DNA from: Fonsecaea monophora
Taxonomy: Eukaryota; Ascomycota; Eurotiomycetes; Chaetothyriales; Herpotrichiellaceae
Reading direction: 5' to 3'
Assembly (NCBI RefSeq): GCF_001642475.1
Contig: NW_019173982.1
Location: 1-64,000 of the forward strand
DNA length: 64,000 nt
Below the pieces are notes generated by a model. That model did not search any database. It had not been told where the DNA came from and was given only the letters and a program-made list of their open reading frames with translations. Position numbers and translations under genes: made by a program. Positions 11,178 through 22,700 of the stretch are shown here, piece by piece. Positions within the stretch are counted from its first letter, which is position 1. Each line of letters begins with the position of its first letter.

Positions 11178-13427
11178 TCACAGGACCACCTGAACACCCT
11201 CCCTCATGGTCTCTAGCGTCTTCTTTCCAATCCCCCTTAACTTGGCCAGATCATTCCAGCTTCGGACAAAGACATCCTCGACTCCTTCACCCTCTTGCTC
11301 ATTCAGGTAGTCCACGATCCCCTCGGCACGCTTTGCACCAAGTCCGTTCAATGTCTTGATTTTCATGATATCCCGGGTGTTGATGACTTTTAGGAGGTAT
11401 TGTGTTCGAGGTGTTACCGCAGCACTCGGCTCTATCGGTCCTTGTTGCGTGAGGGGATCCGGCGATGATGCTCTTGCTCTGCGTTTCTGCGACTTGGCTT
11501 GTTTTCTCTGCCGTGACCGAGAGGCTTCGTCTTGGTCGCTATCGTGGTAGGCTGAGCCCTCGTTATCCTCATCCTGGTAGCTTTCATCACCCTCATCATT
11601 CCCACGGGACGTCTTCCGCTTTTCCGATCTGCTTGATAGATCCAGCCTCTCGTCTGAATCTCCCACTGTATCGCTCGACTCCTTTTTCGCTGCAAGCTTC
11701 TCTCTCAGCCGTTCAATCTTACCCTTCAACTTCTCGTTGTCGGGGAAATACGGCCTAGCCAGCTCATACATCTTCAGGGCGCTCCCAAACTCCCCACGGG
11801 CTTGATGCTGCTTGGCCATGAACAAATAACTTAAGCCTTCCGCCCTCTCACCGTCTTGCCCTTCCAGCCTCTTCTCAATACTGTCCAGCCGTCGTTGAAC
11901 TTCTTCAGATATGGACTTTTGTGGAGCTGGGTCGGGTGCGTTGAGAGCCCGGGCTGCAAGAATCTCGGAGACTTTCTTCTCCACCAGATTCTCGATCGAG
12001 GATTTATCCATGCCCAGAGCTTGAGATTCTGGGACACGCCGGATGAAGCTGGGTGTTGGGCGCGCGATTTTGGGTGGGCGAGCAGATGCCAGGAACGACG
12101 TCTCGGCCGTGCGTTTCAGTGGAGACGATTTCTGAGGCATAAGTTTGGCACTAGTCGCCGTCTTGGTTTTGTCCGAGTAGACCGCAAAGGCTTTTGGTGG
12201 TTTGTCATTTTTCGCGGTTGTGTCCCGATTTGCAGTGAGGTTTACATTGACGACATTGGTTAGAGGGCGAAGTGGTTGCCGCTGCATCGTCGACCCGCCG
12301 ACTGGTGCGCCTGGGACCTGGCGCGGAGGACCCTTAAAGATGGGTTCATTCTCCACCTCGCGAACCTCAATCTTCTTGGTCCGGTTTGCAAAGTTCAGGG
12401 AGCTGAGCGTGTCAAGATGGTAGGCCTTGACAGGCGCCAGGTTGAGGATCATGACTGTGAAGCCATTGTTTTGTCCCAGCGAGAGAATCCTGGTCATCTT
12501 GGATTCGCGATACGGGATGCGTTGCTGTTTCTTGCTGATGGCTTCCACGCACTGCGCCAGGACAAACAAGGACTTATTGATGCTCGCGGACTCGACCATT
12601 CTATCCTTTCCATTCCCCGTTCTTCGATTGTCTTCCGAACCCGCCAGGTCGATGGCAGAAGCTGTGCTAATTCTCGTTTCCGTCGGAGTGGTGATGGCCA
12701 CCTTGACGCAAAGAATGGCATGGGACCGTGAGGAATGGGCATTGAGTTTGGTGGCACCGGTACTTCGATTGGCATTGGCCTTGTCGTACAACACCTCGAA
12801 ATCCTTCAAAGAGGCGCAAGGCATTTCGGTCAGACCAACGACCACCGTCTTTCCACCTTCAGCTTCTCTGATGGGCAGTCCAGTGGCCGTTCGCTTCTCG
12901 GGAGCCTCGAAAAGATCAAAGACGCGGTCGTTGTAGATCTCGTAGTAGCTCATGGACACTTCGACCGTGGTTTCTCCACTACTGCTCTTTTCAATCGCCC
13001 GACTCTTTCTGTAGATACTGCTAAGCAATCTCGGGATCATGCCACGGTCAGCCAGCGACTTTCCGCCACGCATTGTATGAGTCTTTCCCGTCCCCGTCGA
13101 GCCATAGGCGAAGATGGTGACATCGTAACCGAGCAGGAGATGTTTTACTGTGGGTGCAACTGCGGCCACAGAAGTCAGTCAGGCGAATACCAGCTTTTGC
13201 GACCAGACGAGAAGCTTACCCTCGGCGTCGAATATCTCCTGCTGCGTTGCATCTTGCTCATAGACGCTGTTGAACTGGAAACTGTACTCTTCGGCAAAGT
13301 TCTTGGGGTTGGGAATCTTGACAATCGTCGGCTTCCCATCCGGACCAGGGTGGCTGCTCACGATCTGGTCCCTTTCGATTTCGGTTTTCAGAAGTGGTCG
13401 AATACGGGCGACAACACGCACGCTCAT
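11178..13427 (-). CDS. Kinesin-10 (KID/KIF22-like) motor protein
   Basis: Two exons (13427-13220 and 13159-11178, 60-base intron) encode about 729 residues. The N terminus MSVRVVARIRPLL starts the motor domain. Motor motifs are all present: P-loop GSTGTGKTHT (about 89-98), switch I NAHSSRSHAI, switch II DLAGSE, and the neck-proximal LNFANRTKKIEV. After the motor come a Pro/Lys-rich linker, a short predicted coiled coil with a TPR-like stretch (FGSALKMYELARPYFPDNE), an acidic/basic charged region, and a C-terminal helix-hairpin-helix pair (IKTLNGLGAKRAEGIVDYL, then LRGIGKKTLETM). An N-terminal motor with a C-terminal helix-hairpin-helix is the signature of kinesin-10 chromokinesins, which bind DNA and push chromosome arms. 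A chromosome role is therefore likely by family. The motor lacks no catalytic residue that I can see. Confidence 0.88.
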
Positions 13428-14829
13428 CTTGAGCTTTGCAATTTATAGACGTTGAAGGATGAGGTTCTGCGGGTGCAAATACAAGGTCGTGGTCCTCAGC
13501 TGTGCTTGGAGGGCCGAGTAACTACGAAGACGACCATTTGGGTTGTTGCGGGGGGCAACGCACTCAGCCTTGTCCAGCGCCCACATTTCCTCCTGCTACA
13601 GACTCGGAGGAACACAATCATTCGATATATCGTCACGATTGAGAGAGTTGGTTATCTACGTTCATCACTCGCTATAAGCTCGCCAGTCAGCTTCAACATG
13701 TCAGTGAAGCCTTAGAAATCCCACCAGAGTTGCGTCAAGTCTGCAGACAGAGTGTCAGCCTCCTAAGCCATACCGCAGCAGCACCCAGACATCTTCTTGC
13801 ATGGATTGTGCTGCCAATCTCTAATCCTCTCAGATGCCCTATATCTGCTCGAAGTGTACAAGGTCATACTTTCCAGAAAGAGACGGGGAAGGGGCACTGA
13901 TTGTGCACGTCGCAGCCTTCACGAGCAAAATGAGTTGTAATGTTGAGCAGAGGGAATCTTTGTACGGAGATCTCATATGTTATCCTCGAATAAGGTCGAG
14001 CATCTTCATGCTTCTGGTCGCAGACTTATATCTCGTTCTCAGTGGCACCTAAATCCTTCAGCGTAGGGATGCTTAAGCAGCCACAAGTGCATGCAGTATA
14101 TTGATCCTCCCCAGCCTGGGTGCTCGTTCCTCGCTTAGCAGCAGCCCTAGGCGCTGCGGATTTGCCTAGAGCAACCGGCAACCGGGCGAGTAAATTAGCA
14201 TGCCTGCTCACCATCCTAGGCATCATCGCAGGCTGTGGGGAGACTTTAGCTTCAGCTTTCTGGCCTCGCTTGTCGGCCGATCCAAGGATGCTCACCGGGG
14301 CGACACCATTTTCCCCAACAACAACAACACATTGGATATACTTCCGGGCCGTTACAAAGGTAAGTCCCAATAGACGCAGCACAACGTTGGTAGTCCAACG
14401 GTGTTTTCTCAAGAGCTCGACCACCAGTTGCGACTGGGAAGAACTGCCCAACAGAGCAACTTTGTAGAGATCGGAATAGCTCGAAGGATGAGGGGCATAT
14501 CAATCCACGCCAGGTGTTTTCCCACTTGTGTCCGGGTGGAGATTCGTCGGCTCCTCGCCCAGAAACACATGCTAAACTGATACGGAAGAGGTTGGTGGGT
14601 GTTTAGTCTGGTCGCGTCAGCCCACGTATTACTCTGGAGATACATGTACTCGATCATGGGCCACCCCAGTCTCAAAACAATAGGAGCAACACCTTTCATA
14701 GTGCCCATGGGACACCATTGCGTTTCAAAGTGTCTCGTGCTGTGTCACACACATCGCGAAGTTCTTTGATACAAAGCCTGCACAGACACTGATCAACTCA
14801 CCCTGGCGCCCATCTTCGACTCACCCACC
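13428..14829. other. Divergent intergenic stretch with a possible eroded gene
   Basis: This 1.4 kb separates the kinesin (minus, start 13427) and a small membrane-protein gene (plus, start 14830). On the minus strand between about 14750 and 14026 several frames look partly protein-like, for example QLVVELLRKHRW near 14430 and KELRDVCDTARDTLKR near 14740. A donor (GTAATA near 14630), branch (CTGAC) and acceptor can be found. No single spliced frame reads through, so it may be a decayed gene or coincidence. A + strand frame (14120-14467) overlaps it. Confidence 0.25.
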
Positions 14830-15279
14830 ATGGATAGTTTTCAGGTCTACGAGCCCGGCGGCGGTTCGGGCGCCTCGTCTCTGACAAAACGGCAGCAGGC
14901 GATTCTCGCTATACCCACGACATACCTCGGCCTCAACGCTGGACCAAAACCAGGGACCGTCGCTGCCATCGTGCTGGGCTCAATCGGCGGGTTCCTGCTT
15001 ATCATATATGTTATTTGGGCGGCTCTCAATTACGGGAATGTGTTTGGTCTTCGGCGTGGAGTGGTCGAGGAGGAAGTCATTCGTCGGCGCGGGCCACGCA
15101 GCAGCAGCAGGCGAGAGGGGACTATCGTCGAGGAGACCATAGAGGTGGATCGGAGAAGTTCTGTCCGGCGACGAGGAGCATCATCTGTGCGAGACCCGGA
15201 TGAGGTGGGTTTTCAATTCAACTCTCCTTCTGGGAGATACTAACTGACGGTGAAACAGGATGCCACCGTCGAGGAGTAA
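14830..15279 (+). CDS. Small single-pass membrane protein, uncharacterised
   Basis: Two exons, 14830-15204 and 15259-15279, encode 131 residues. The 54-base intron has a CTGAC branch at 15244, and splicing adds only DATVEE before the stop. An N-terminal polar stretch holds a Lys-Arg near residue 20. One clear transmembrane helix follows (about 44-66, AAIVLGSIGGFLLIIYVIWAA). The tail is Arg/Ser-rich and then acidic (RRRGPRSSSRREG, IVEETIEV), suggesting a cytosolic tail open to phosphorylation. It resembles small fungal membrane proteins with no assigned role, and I recognise no family. Confidence 0.72.
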
Positions 15280-16511
15280 CCAACACGAGTCTGTCCGTTT
15301 GGAAAGTCTAGAGCATTACAGAGGAAGACTTGGGGTTTCACCGGCTTGCAAATATTCTAGGAGGAGTATATTACGGCTATCACTAGGGGATCAGTGCCAT
15401 ACTTGACAGATTCTCGGATTTGCCTGAGGCTTTCAGAGGGCTCAAGGATCGGCGCTGCTCGTTTGCATGTTCCAGGGCTTTGTGACACACCATGTGAGAA
15501 GTGCAAAAGTGCCTTTTCTCAGGAGTGACACTTGGGTGAGAGAAGGACAAGTCACCACATCACCATCTCCATGTGCTGTATGTACGCGTGCATATTGAGC
15601 CTAATCGCCTACGACATAAGGGAACGAATGGTTGGGAATCAACGAAGGGGTGGGTGGTTATTATTGTCAGGGTTGCAAACGCATGGTGCATGACTACTAT
15701 GGAAAGAGGGCCGGCGTTATGGGGGGGCACATGACTGTACAATTATGCCTGAAGAGTTTAGAATGAAGAATGAGGGACGGGGAGACTTGTGTTTACAGAG
15801 ATACGTGGGAGAATCAGGATCATTACCGAGTACGGAGCACCCAGTACCGAGAATGTATATGCCTAACATAGGTACAGCCCAGGGTGCCATCTCATCATCT
15901 CATCATCTTACTACATACCTCTGGGGCCTTGTGCTTTGTGTGATGCCATGTTTGTTTACCGAGTCTCATCCACCCGCCCTGGTCCGGTTGCCCCAAGCCA
16001 CCCGCCGCCCGCAGTTTCTCGTCTCCACCGCATGCATCATCCACCAAACACCAAACACCAACATGCCCGCCGCGTCGTGGCCGATCCCCATTCACCGAGC
16101 TTGCTTAACGATGCTTCATGAACCACACGCTGCAGCCACGTCCTTCTGTGCTCGCTCGGGTACCTGCTCCGTCTTGCAGCCCAAAAACTACTCGAACTGA
16201 CTCACCCGAACATACCAGCATATGCCTGCGACATCCTGCAACATTTTTAAGAGCGCGCCCACGGCCTCCATGGGGGACGGACCTCGTCTGAAAACGTGTT
16301 GAAACCCGCCAACGATCAGAAGAAGAAAAGGCAAACCTCTTGCGTCGAACGGCACGCTTGAGCCCTACTACGCCGGCCCTGCTCAGATTTCTCGACTCCC
16401 ACTCCAGTACCACAAATTCTCTTCGGCGGGCGCGCCCTATTCTAAGCGCAGCGTGGCCCGCGCTCGGTGCCCTTGCACGCCCTCCCCCGCCTCATCTCGC
16501 CCAGAAAGAAG
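15280..16511. other. Intergenic stretch between two + strand membrane-protein genes
   Basis: No convincing gene. The longest frame, 15745-16200 on +, is low-complexity and lacks a domain. The last ~200 bases are C-rich and should hold the promoter and 5' leader of the MARVEL-like gene at 16512. Confidence 0.4.
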
Positions 16512-17117
16512 ATGGCGACAGAAGTCATTGTGCGCGAGTCGTCGCGCCGGCGGTATATCTGGCCCGAAGTACAACTGAATCTGTGGATATTCATCGTGTT
16601 GGCCGGGTCATCTACAGTATTGGGCATCAATGCGTGGTTCATCGCCGTGCAGGATCAATTGCAGGTTGGAATTCCTTGGTATGCTTCTCCTATGCGCAAA
16701 TGGTCGTTGGACACCTGCTGACACCTGAATGACTGGGGCCTGAACAGGTTATTCCCCTTTGCCGTCATCTGCGGCTCCCTCACGATTGTCTTCCTCATCA
16801 TCATCCTCATCCTCGCGGCACGCCGGTTACTCATCCCGGGCATCATCCTCCTGGGCAGCTTCGTGCTCTTCGTGCTATGGGTGACCACTCTAATAGAGAC
16901 GGCCATTCAACTGTACGGCGACGGCAACGTCAACGGCAATTGTAACAACTTTGTCCAGAACCAAGAATATCACGGCGTCTCAATAGAGACGCTGGCGTGG
17001 CTCACGCAGAGCAACATCTGCGCGTGTTGGAAGGCCAGTTTTGCGTGGAGCATAATACTGGCCGTTTTGTTTCTGTGGATGATGATCCTGAGTTGGCAGG
17101 TGCAGAACTACGATTGA
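16512..17117 (+). CDS. MARVEL-like four-helix membrane protein
   Basis: Two exons, 16512-16678 and 16748-17117 (69-base intron, phase 2, join GIPW/LFPFAV), give 178 residues. Four hydrophobic helices are evident at about 22-44, 57-80, 85-107 and 150-172. A loop between the third and fourth holds cysteines (NGNCNN, NICACWKASFAW). The pattern of a cysteine-bearing extracellular loop followed by a WKASFAW...FLWMMI helix matches fungal MARVEL-type proteins. These localise to plasma-membrane domains or secretory vesicles. A specific function cannot be assigned. The ATG at 16512 fits the N-terminal basic segment before helix 1. Confidence 0.8.
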
Positions 17118-18162
17118 AGATGAGAGAAACGAAGACGGGGCGGGGAGGATCAAGCCATGTCTTTTCCTTTGTGTGTGATTGAAGCCTCTTATTATAATGC
17201 GCATGTGATGTGATGTTATGCGATGTGGTCTTGTGGGAATTTGGGAGCCAGGATGTTTTGATGCAATATATATGGGCGATTTTGGGATTTTTGTTGCGGG
17301 TTACGACATAAAATGTACATGGCGCACTCCCTCCACCTGGGGACTGTTGTTTGTTCCTGGGTCTGGAATAACAGAATTCCAGACCTAGATGGGAAAAGCA
17401 TACAAGAAGCACGATGCGTTGTTGGTCCTTTTCTTATTGGCTTTTGTTCTTCTTCTTGCTGCGATGGATCCGGAAAGATTCTCGCCCACCACGGAGCATC
17501 TTGAGGGACCCGGGCCTTCGAGTTCCTGGATGACAAGAGGGAGAGAAAGGGCCCGATATTTGATCCGGGATCGGGACTTGACGATACGCCCCCCTCCCGT
17601 GGACGGACGACTCCCTTCTACTACCGCAGTCCCTTCTAAGGGAAGGACGACGGCAATGTGTCGTGGTTGATGCATGGCATTGAGGGATTACTGTCTGCCT
17701 GTATGCCTGACGTTTCGAATAGGACATATTAAGCAAACAGATCAAACACTTGTAGGCATGTATGCATGCAAGGACATTTAGACTGAGCTCTATTGTTGTT
17801 TTCGTTCGATCTACATACGTGCATCTAGAGGTCTTCGTTCTGTTCTGTCCTTATCCTGTCCTGCCTGCCTTGTTGGCACCTTGGGCTTTCGTGTGAGGAA
17901 GACCATGTCCATTCCTGGGAGAATTGAAAGTCTATGTAATGTACGTAGGTAGTTCAATGTCGCGTTGCATGCATGCATACTAGGTCACTATGTTACTAGG
18001 TATGTATGTGTATAGACAAGGAAGCCCGACTTTAATAGAGACTGCTTCTCCTCCTTTCTTCCGTTCTCCCTTGCCCCCCGAGTTCTCTGAAAAATCTCGC
18101 GGGGGTGGGGGCTATGGAACAGATGGAGCAAAAGGCCATGAACCAGTCCATCACTCACTCAG
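17118..18162. other. Convergent intergenic stretch
   Basis: About 1 kb lies between the convergent MARVEL-like and hydrolase genes. The sequence is AT-leaning with many short TA, CATGCATG and GTATGTA motifs (17750-18010), typical of 3' flanks. Short overlapping open frames on both strands have no recognisable content. Confidence 0.45.
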
Positions 18163-19281
18163 TCACTCTTCCTTCATCAACTCTGCGATCCGCGCATTCA
18201 TAAACTCCGTGTCTGGAGGATTCAAGCCGCCGCCGGCGACATGGCCCCAGACACTCTCGATGACGGCCAGACGGCCGTGCTTGAGGTGTTTCATCTCAAT
18301 CTCCGAGTCCTCGGGCGGGAAGTACTGGTCGGTGCGGCAGGGCATGAGGAGGACCTTGGCCTGGATGCTGGCGAGGGCGGCGCGGTAGAGGTCGTCGTCG
18401 GGGATCTTGCCGCCGAGTTCGCTGAGGAGCTTGTTGCTGCTTCCTCCTGACGGAATGACGGTCCCGACATCGCCAATCTGCCACATGCGCGCCAGCACGA
18501 GCAGGTCCTCGGCGTCCCAGCCCAGGTAGCCCTCCTCGCGCATGCGCATCCACTCCTCGACGCTGCTCGGGTGGCCCTCCATCTGGGTGAAGCGGCGTTC
18601 GCGGAACCACGCCGTGCTAGTCAACCAGGCGCCGTAGGCGCGGGCAAAGGCCCTGAGGCCGCGCTTGGGCACGACCTCCTTGAGGTTGACGCCGACGGCC
18701 TCGCCGCGGGCCATCTTGTCCTTCATGGCCCTCCAGGCGACGTAGTCGATGGAGCTGGTCAGCGCGGCGATGGGGCCCTCGAGAAACGCGTAGTTGTGCA
18801 GCGACGTCCGCGCCGCCGAGCAGATGACCACGATCCGCTTCACGAATTCCGGGTACATGACCGCCCAGTGGTACGCCTGCTGGCCGCCCATGGAGAAGCC
18901 CACGACGGCCTCGAGCGCTGACGCCCCCAAGTGCGCCGTCACCAGTGCGTGCTGCGCCCGCACCACGTCCTCGTAGCGCAGCTCGCCCGTCTCCGGGAAG
19001 AAGGCCTTGTTGGACGGGCTCGCGCTCTCGCCGTTGCCCAGCATCGCCACCACCACCACGTGGTACCGAGCCAGCGCGTCGTACGGGGCCGACGTGAACG
19101 TCAGGGTCGTGTTGATGAGGCCCGAATAGCACGTCGGGATCAGCACCACCCCGGCCGTCGAGGTTGGGTTGTAGCTCCGGTACGCCACCCGGACATCGTG
19201 CAGCGTTGTGCCACTCGAGAAGGAGAGGTCATCGATCGAGTAGAACTCGACGCCTGTCGCGTCGTAGTTTGGCCCGTTCAT
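18163..19281 (-). CDS. Alpha/beta hydrolase, homoserine O-acetyltransferase (MetX)-like fold
   Basis: A single-exon gene of 372 residues with an ATG at 19281. The fold and motifs match the MetX-type alpha/beta hydrolases: an N-terminal strand region with VRVAYRSYNP, an early VLIPTCYSG, the nucleophile elbow GFSMGGQQ with Ser130, the acid CRTDQYF with Asp318, and the base VWGHVAGG with His347. The complete triad predicts activity. True homoserine acetyltransferases usually start their core with a distinctive GLSGDPH-type segment that I do not see. This looks instead like the shorter fungal relatives whose substrate is unknown and which may be acyltransferases or hydrolases. The sequence is strongly GC-rich at third positions. 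A TATATA element lies about 70 bases upstream of the start on the minus strand (19349-19354). Confidence 0.85.
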   Translation of the reverse strand: MNGPNYDATGVEFYSIDDLSFSSGTTLHDVRVAYRSYNPTSTAGVVLIPTCYSGLINTTLTFTSAPYDALARYHVVVVAMLGNGESASPSNKAFFPETGELRYEDVVRAQHALVTAHLGASALEAVVGFSMGGQQAYHWAVMYPEFVKRIVVICSAARTSLHNYAFLEGPIAALTSSIDYVAWRAMKDKMARGEAVGVNLKEVVPKRGLRAFARAYGAWLTSTAWFRERRFTQMEGHPSSVEEWMRMREEGYLGWDAEDLLVLARMWQIGDVGTVIPSGGSSNKLLSELGGKIPDDDLYRAALASIQAKVLLMPCRTDQYFPPEDSEIEMKHLKHGRLAVIESVWGHVAGGGLNPPDTEFMNARIAELMKEE

Positions 19282-19793
19282 TGTGGGATCGATGGTGGGG
19301 GGAATTCAGGCGGGGGGTCGTTGAGCCTGAATTGTCTTGAGAAATTGATATATAAGAAGCGAGTTCCCTAGCGCCTCTTTGGTCGACAACGGATATCAAG
19401 ACTGAAGATCTGTTAAGCCACGAGCCCTGTCAAGTCTAGCACCACCCGCACGGCTGAAATATGGCATAGAGGGGAAGAAGACAAGTTCGATGATGCAACA
19501 CGACAAGAATCAACGGCGGGATCGACGCTCTTCTCCGCTTTTCATGGGCTATTGAGATGATAGAACCAGACAAAGAAAGACCACTTGGAGGATGGAGGAT
19601 GATGATGATGATGATTAAGGGGGAAGCATCTCTGTTGAGTCCCTCATTCAAACCAGAAAAGGGTCATATCGTCGTGATCGCGAAGAAAGACGCCAAACCA
19701 ATGCAACATCCAACCATTCATCCCCTGATGCAAACAGACAACGCTCACACTGTTAAATAACGCCATGAGAAGCCCATGTAGCACGTACATCTC
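19282..19793. other. Intergenic stretch with GAT repeat
   Basis: The 512 bases sit between two minus-strand genes. They hold the hydrolase promoter, a (GAT)n run at about 19598-19615 and the 3' flank of the spindle-pole gene. No gene seen. Confidence 0.5.
19598..19615 (+). repeat. (GAT)n microsatellite
   Basis: A short trinucleotide run in intergenic DNA, not in a reading frame that I accept. Confidence 0.7.
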
Positions 19794-22700
19794 TCAAACC
19801 TCCAAAACACGCCTTATCGAACGCTGCCTCGATTGCTTGGTCCGGATCAACTTGAGCTCTTCACCGAGCAGTTTCGCATCCCTCCACTGTTCTTCCATGT
19901 TGCTCATGCGAATGGCGGCGATTACAGCGAACACACCGGCACGCAGCTTCTGCACTGGCTTCAGCTTGACCTCATACTTGCGTTTGTCAAGAGACACGCC
20001 CATTTCTCCCAGAATGTGGAGATCAACCTGATTGCTGTCGAATCTGTCAGTATACCAGACAATAAAACCGGACTGGAAAAGAGAACGTACCACTCGACTC
20101 TCACAGCCTCGCCCTGTTCGAGGAAAGCTTTGCTCCATGCCAGGTCCTTTCGCAGGCGCTCTTCCCGTCTGCATTTGGCTTTCAACCACATAATCTCTTT
20201 GATCAGGCCTTTCATTTCCTTTGCTCGAACCTCATCTCTGCTTGACTTGCCAGATGTGAGACGCTCAAGGATACCTTCATACTTGGTCTGCAGCGCCTCG
20301 AGCTCGTTCTCCACCGCTTCAGCTTTTTGGTTCGCCACGCTGCGCTCTTCCCGAAGACGTCGGAGTTGATGCTTCATCTCCCTCGCTTCATTATCGCGAC
20401 TCGACAGTCTCATGGACAAGTCATTGGTTCCTTCCTGCTCATCCCGCAGGCGTTTGAGTTGCGCCTTCAGATCATGGATCTGTCTATCACGTTTGCGAAT
20501 GCTTGAAGAGAGGTGTTGTGCCTCACCATCCTTCTCCCGAAGATCATTGAGTTCCTCCTGCAGTTCATTGACCAGGTCATTCTGCTCTGCAATTTTGGCA
20601 CTCAATGATTCCACCTCTGCAGTACGAGATTTGATCTGCGTCTGTAGCATGACCAGTTGATCTTCATCAGTAGAAGCTCGACGGATGGCACGTTTCAACA
20701 CGCGATTCTCCGAGTTCAACACCTGAACTTCGGCTCGAATATCGACCAGCTCTTGTCGGAGCCTGGCAACTTCCTTCGAGTGTGATGGAGGCGGCGAGAC
20801 TGATGGCGATTTGGCTTTGTATTGTGCAAGTTTGGCCTCATGCAGCTCGCGTTCGAGGTTGTTGACCTGCATCTTCAAGTCGCGGTTGTTTGCTTTCAGA
20901 TCTGCTTCTCTTTTGGTCGCTGCCGTTTCGTTGTTTCTTGCTTCTACCAAGTCGTGTCTGAGACCAGACAGATCTCCAGCTTGAGAAGCCACCGTCTTCG
21001 AAGGGTTGTCGAGCATCTCCTCCAACTCTTTGATACGAGTCTCCAAACGAGCGACCTTGTTCTTTGCAGAAGTCAATTCTCGATCCCTGTTGTCTGCATT
21101 GAAAGCCTTCTGGTTCCGGAGAGAGTCTATTTCCGCACTCAAACGAGCCTCTTCATTGCCTGCTCGCTCGAGCTCGGCATTGATCTCATCTTCCAACGCT
21201 TGGTTGGCTTCATGGAGATTGTCGCGCTCCGTTGTCAATCGGGCAATGTCTTTCTCGAGCTTGACTTTGAGACGCTTCAGCTCTCGCTTTTCTTGATCCA
21301 TGCCGAATGTTTCGTCGTTCGACTTGGAAGCATTCTGAAGTTTGGACTCGAGAGCGTCACGTTCTTCCTCAGCCTTTTTGAGAGCCATGCGTGCGTCCTG
21401 TAGGTCGCTGTTACGTTTTACAAGCTCCTTCTGCAAGGACTGCCTCTCTTCTTGCATCTGCTGGATCTGTGCATCCGCATGGCTAGAGAATTTCTGCTGT
21501 TGTTTTTCCGCGAAGTCGTGCTCTTGCTCAATATCTGCCTGGAGTACCTCGATCTCCTCCTCCAATTCAGCCACCTTTTCTCTCAGCGCCGCTTGGTCTC
21601 TGATCGAGATACGCAGCTCTTCTTTGGCGTTGTTCAGCTCGAGTCTGTTTTCATCAGATGCTGTGCGTTTGTTGGCGAGATCTTGCTGGAGCTCTTCTAT
21701 CTGTTTGAGAAGCACTTTTTCTTCTTGATGATGTCGCTGTTTCTCGCTTTCGAGCGCTGCTTGTAGCTTCATTTCACGGCCATTGATTGTTCCTTGCGCA
21801 TCTTGGAATTTATCCACCGTGCGTTGAAGGCCGTTGGCTTTCTCTTCTGCCTTCTGCGACGCGGCTTCAAGCGTCCGTTTCTGTGCCTCCCATTCTTCTA
21901 GATCTGCTGCATGGTCTCGCTCTTTCGAATGCACTTCACGGTGCAACCCGTCGATTTGTTCGTTTAGAAGGTCGACTTCTTGCTTATGCTGCGATCTCAA
22001 GAGGTTTTCGTTCTGTGCCGAGTGTTGTCTTTCCTCGTCCAGAGCAAGTTCGAGGTCCCGGATTGATTTCTGCGCCTTGGAGAGGTCTTTCTGAAGTTCT
22101 GCGGATTCCTTGGTCAATGCATCATGTCGTGTTTGCAAGAGATCTTTCTCTTCAACTTTGACTTGCAAATCTTTCTCGACAGTCTCGAGTTGTTTAGCCA
22201 TGCTGTTCAGTTTGCGTTCGAATGTATCACGTTGTTGCTGAGATTGCTCAAGATCTTGCTGCAACTTTCGAAGTTCTGATCCTCCTTCGCGCTCCAACTC
22301 TCGAACTTTCTCGCGCAGTTGCCGCTCTGAGTCTGTCTTCTCTGCAAGTTCGACCTGCAAGGCATTGTGTCGTTCCTGCAAGTCATCTAAATCGTCCTCG
22401 AGTTTATTCGTTTTCTCTTCAAGCTGTCGACTCAGTCCTTTGGTTGTGAAGGACTTGTTGGCCATCTCATCGCGCAGCTCTTCTAGATCTTCTTCGGCTT
22501 TGCGTTTTTCTTCGAGAGCCTCTTCTTGGACTTCTTTTGCTTCTGATGCAGCTGCTTTTGCGCGTTCGAGGTCCTGCTTGAGGTCTTCAATTTCTTGTCG
22601 GGCAGACTCCAGCTCATCCTCAATTTCAGCGACATCATTTGATTCCTTGCTTGCCTTTGCCTTGAGAGCATCAATCTGGTCATCTCTCTCATCAATCTTC

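Noticed and set aside
14120..14467. 115-codon + strand frame
   Set aside because: Opposite to a slightly better minus-strand signal and without any domain.
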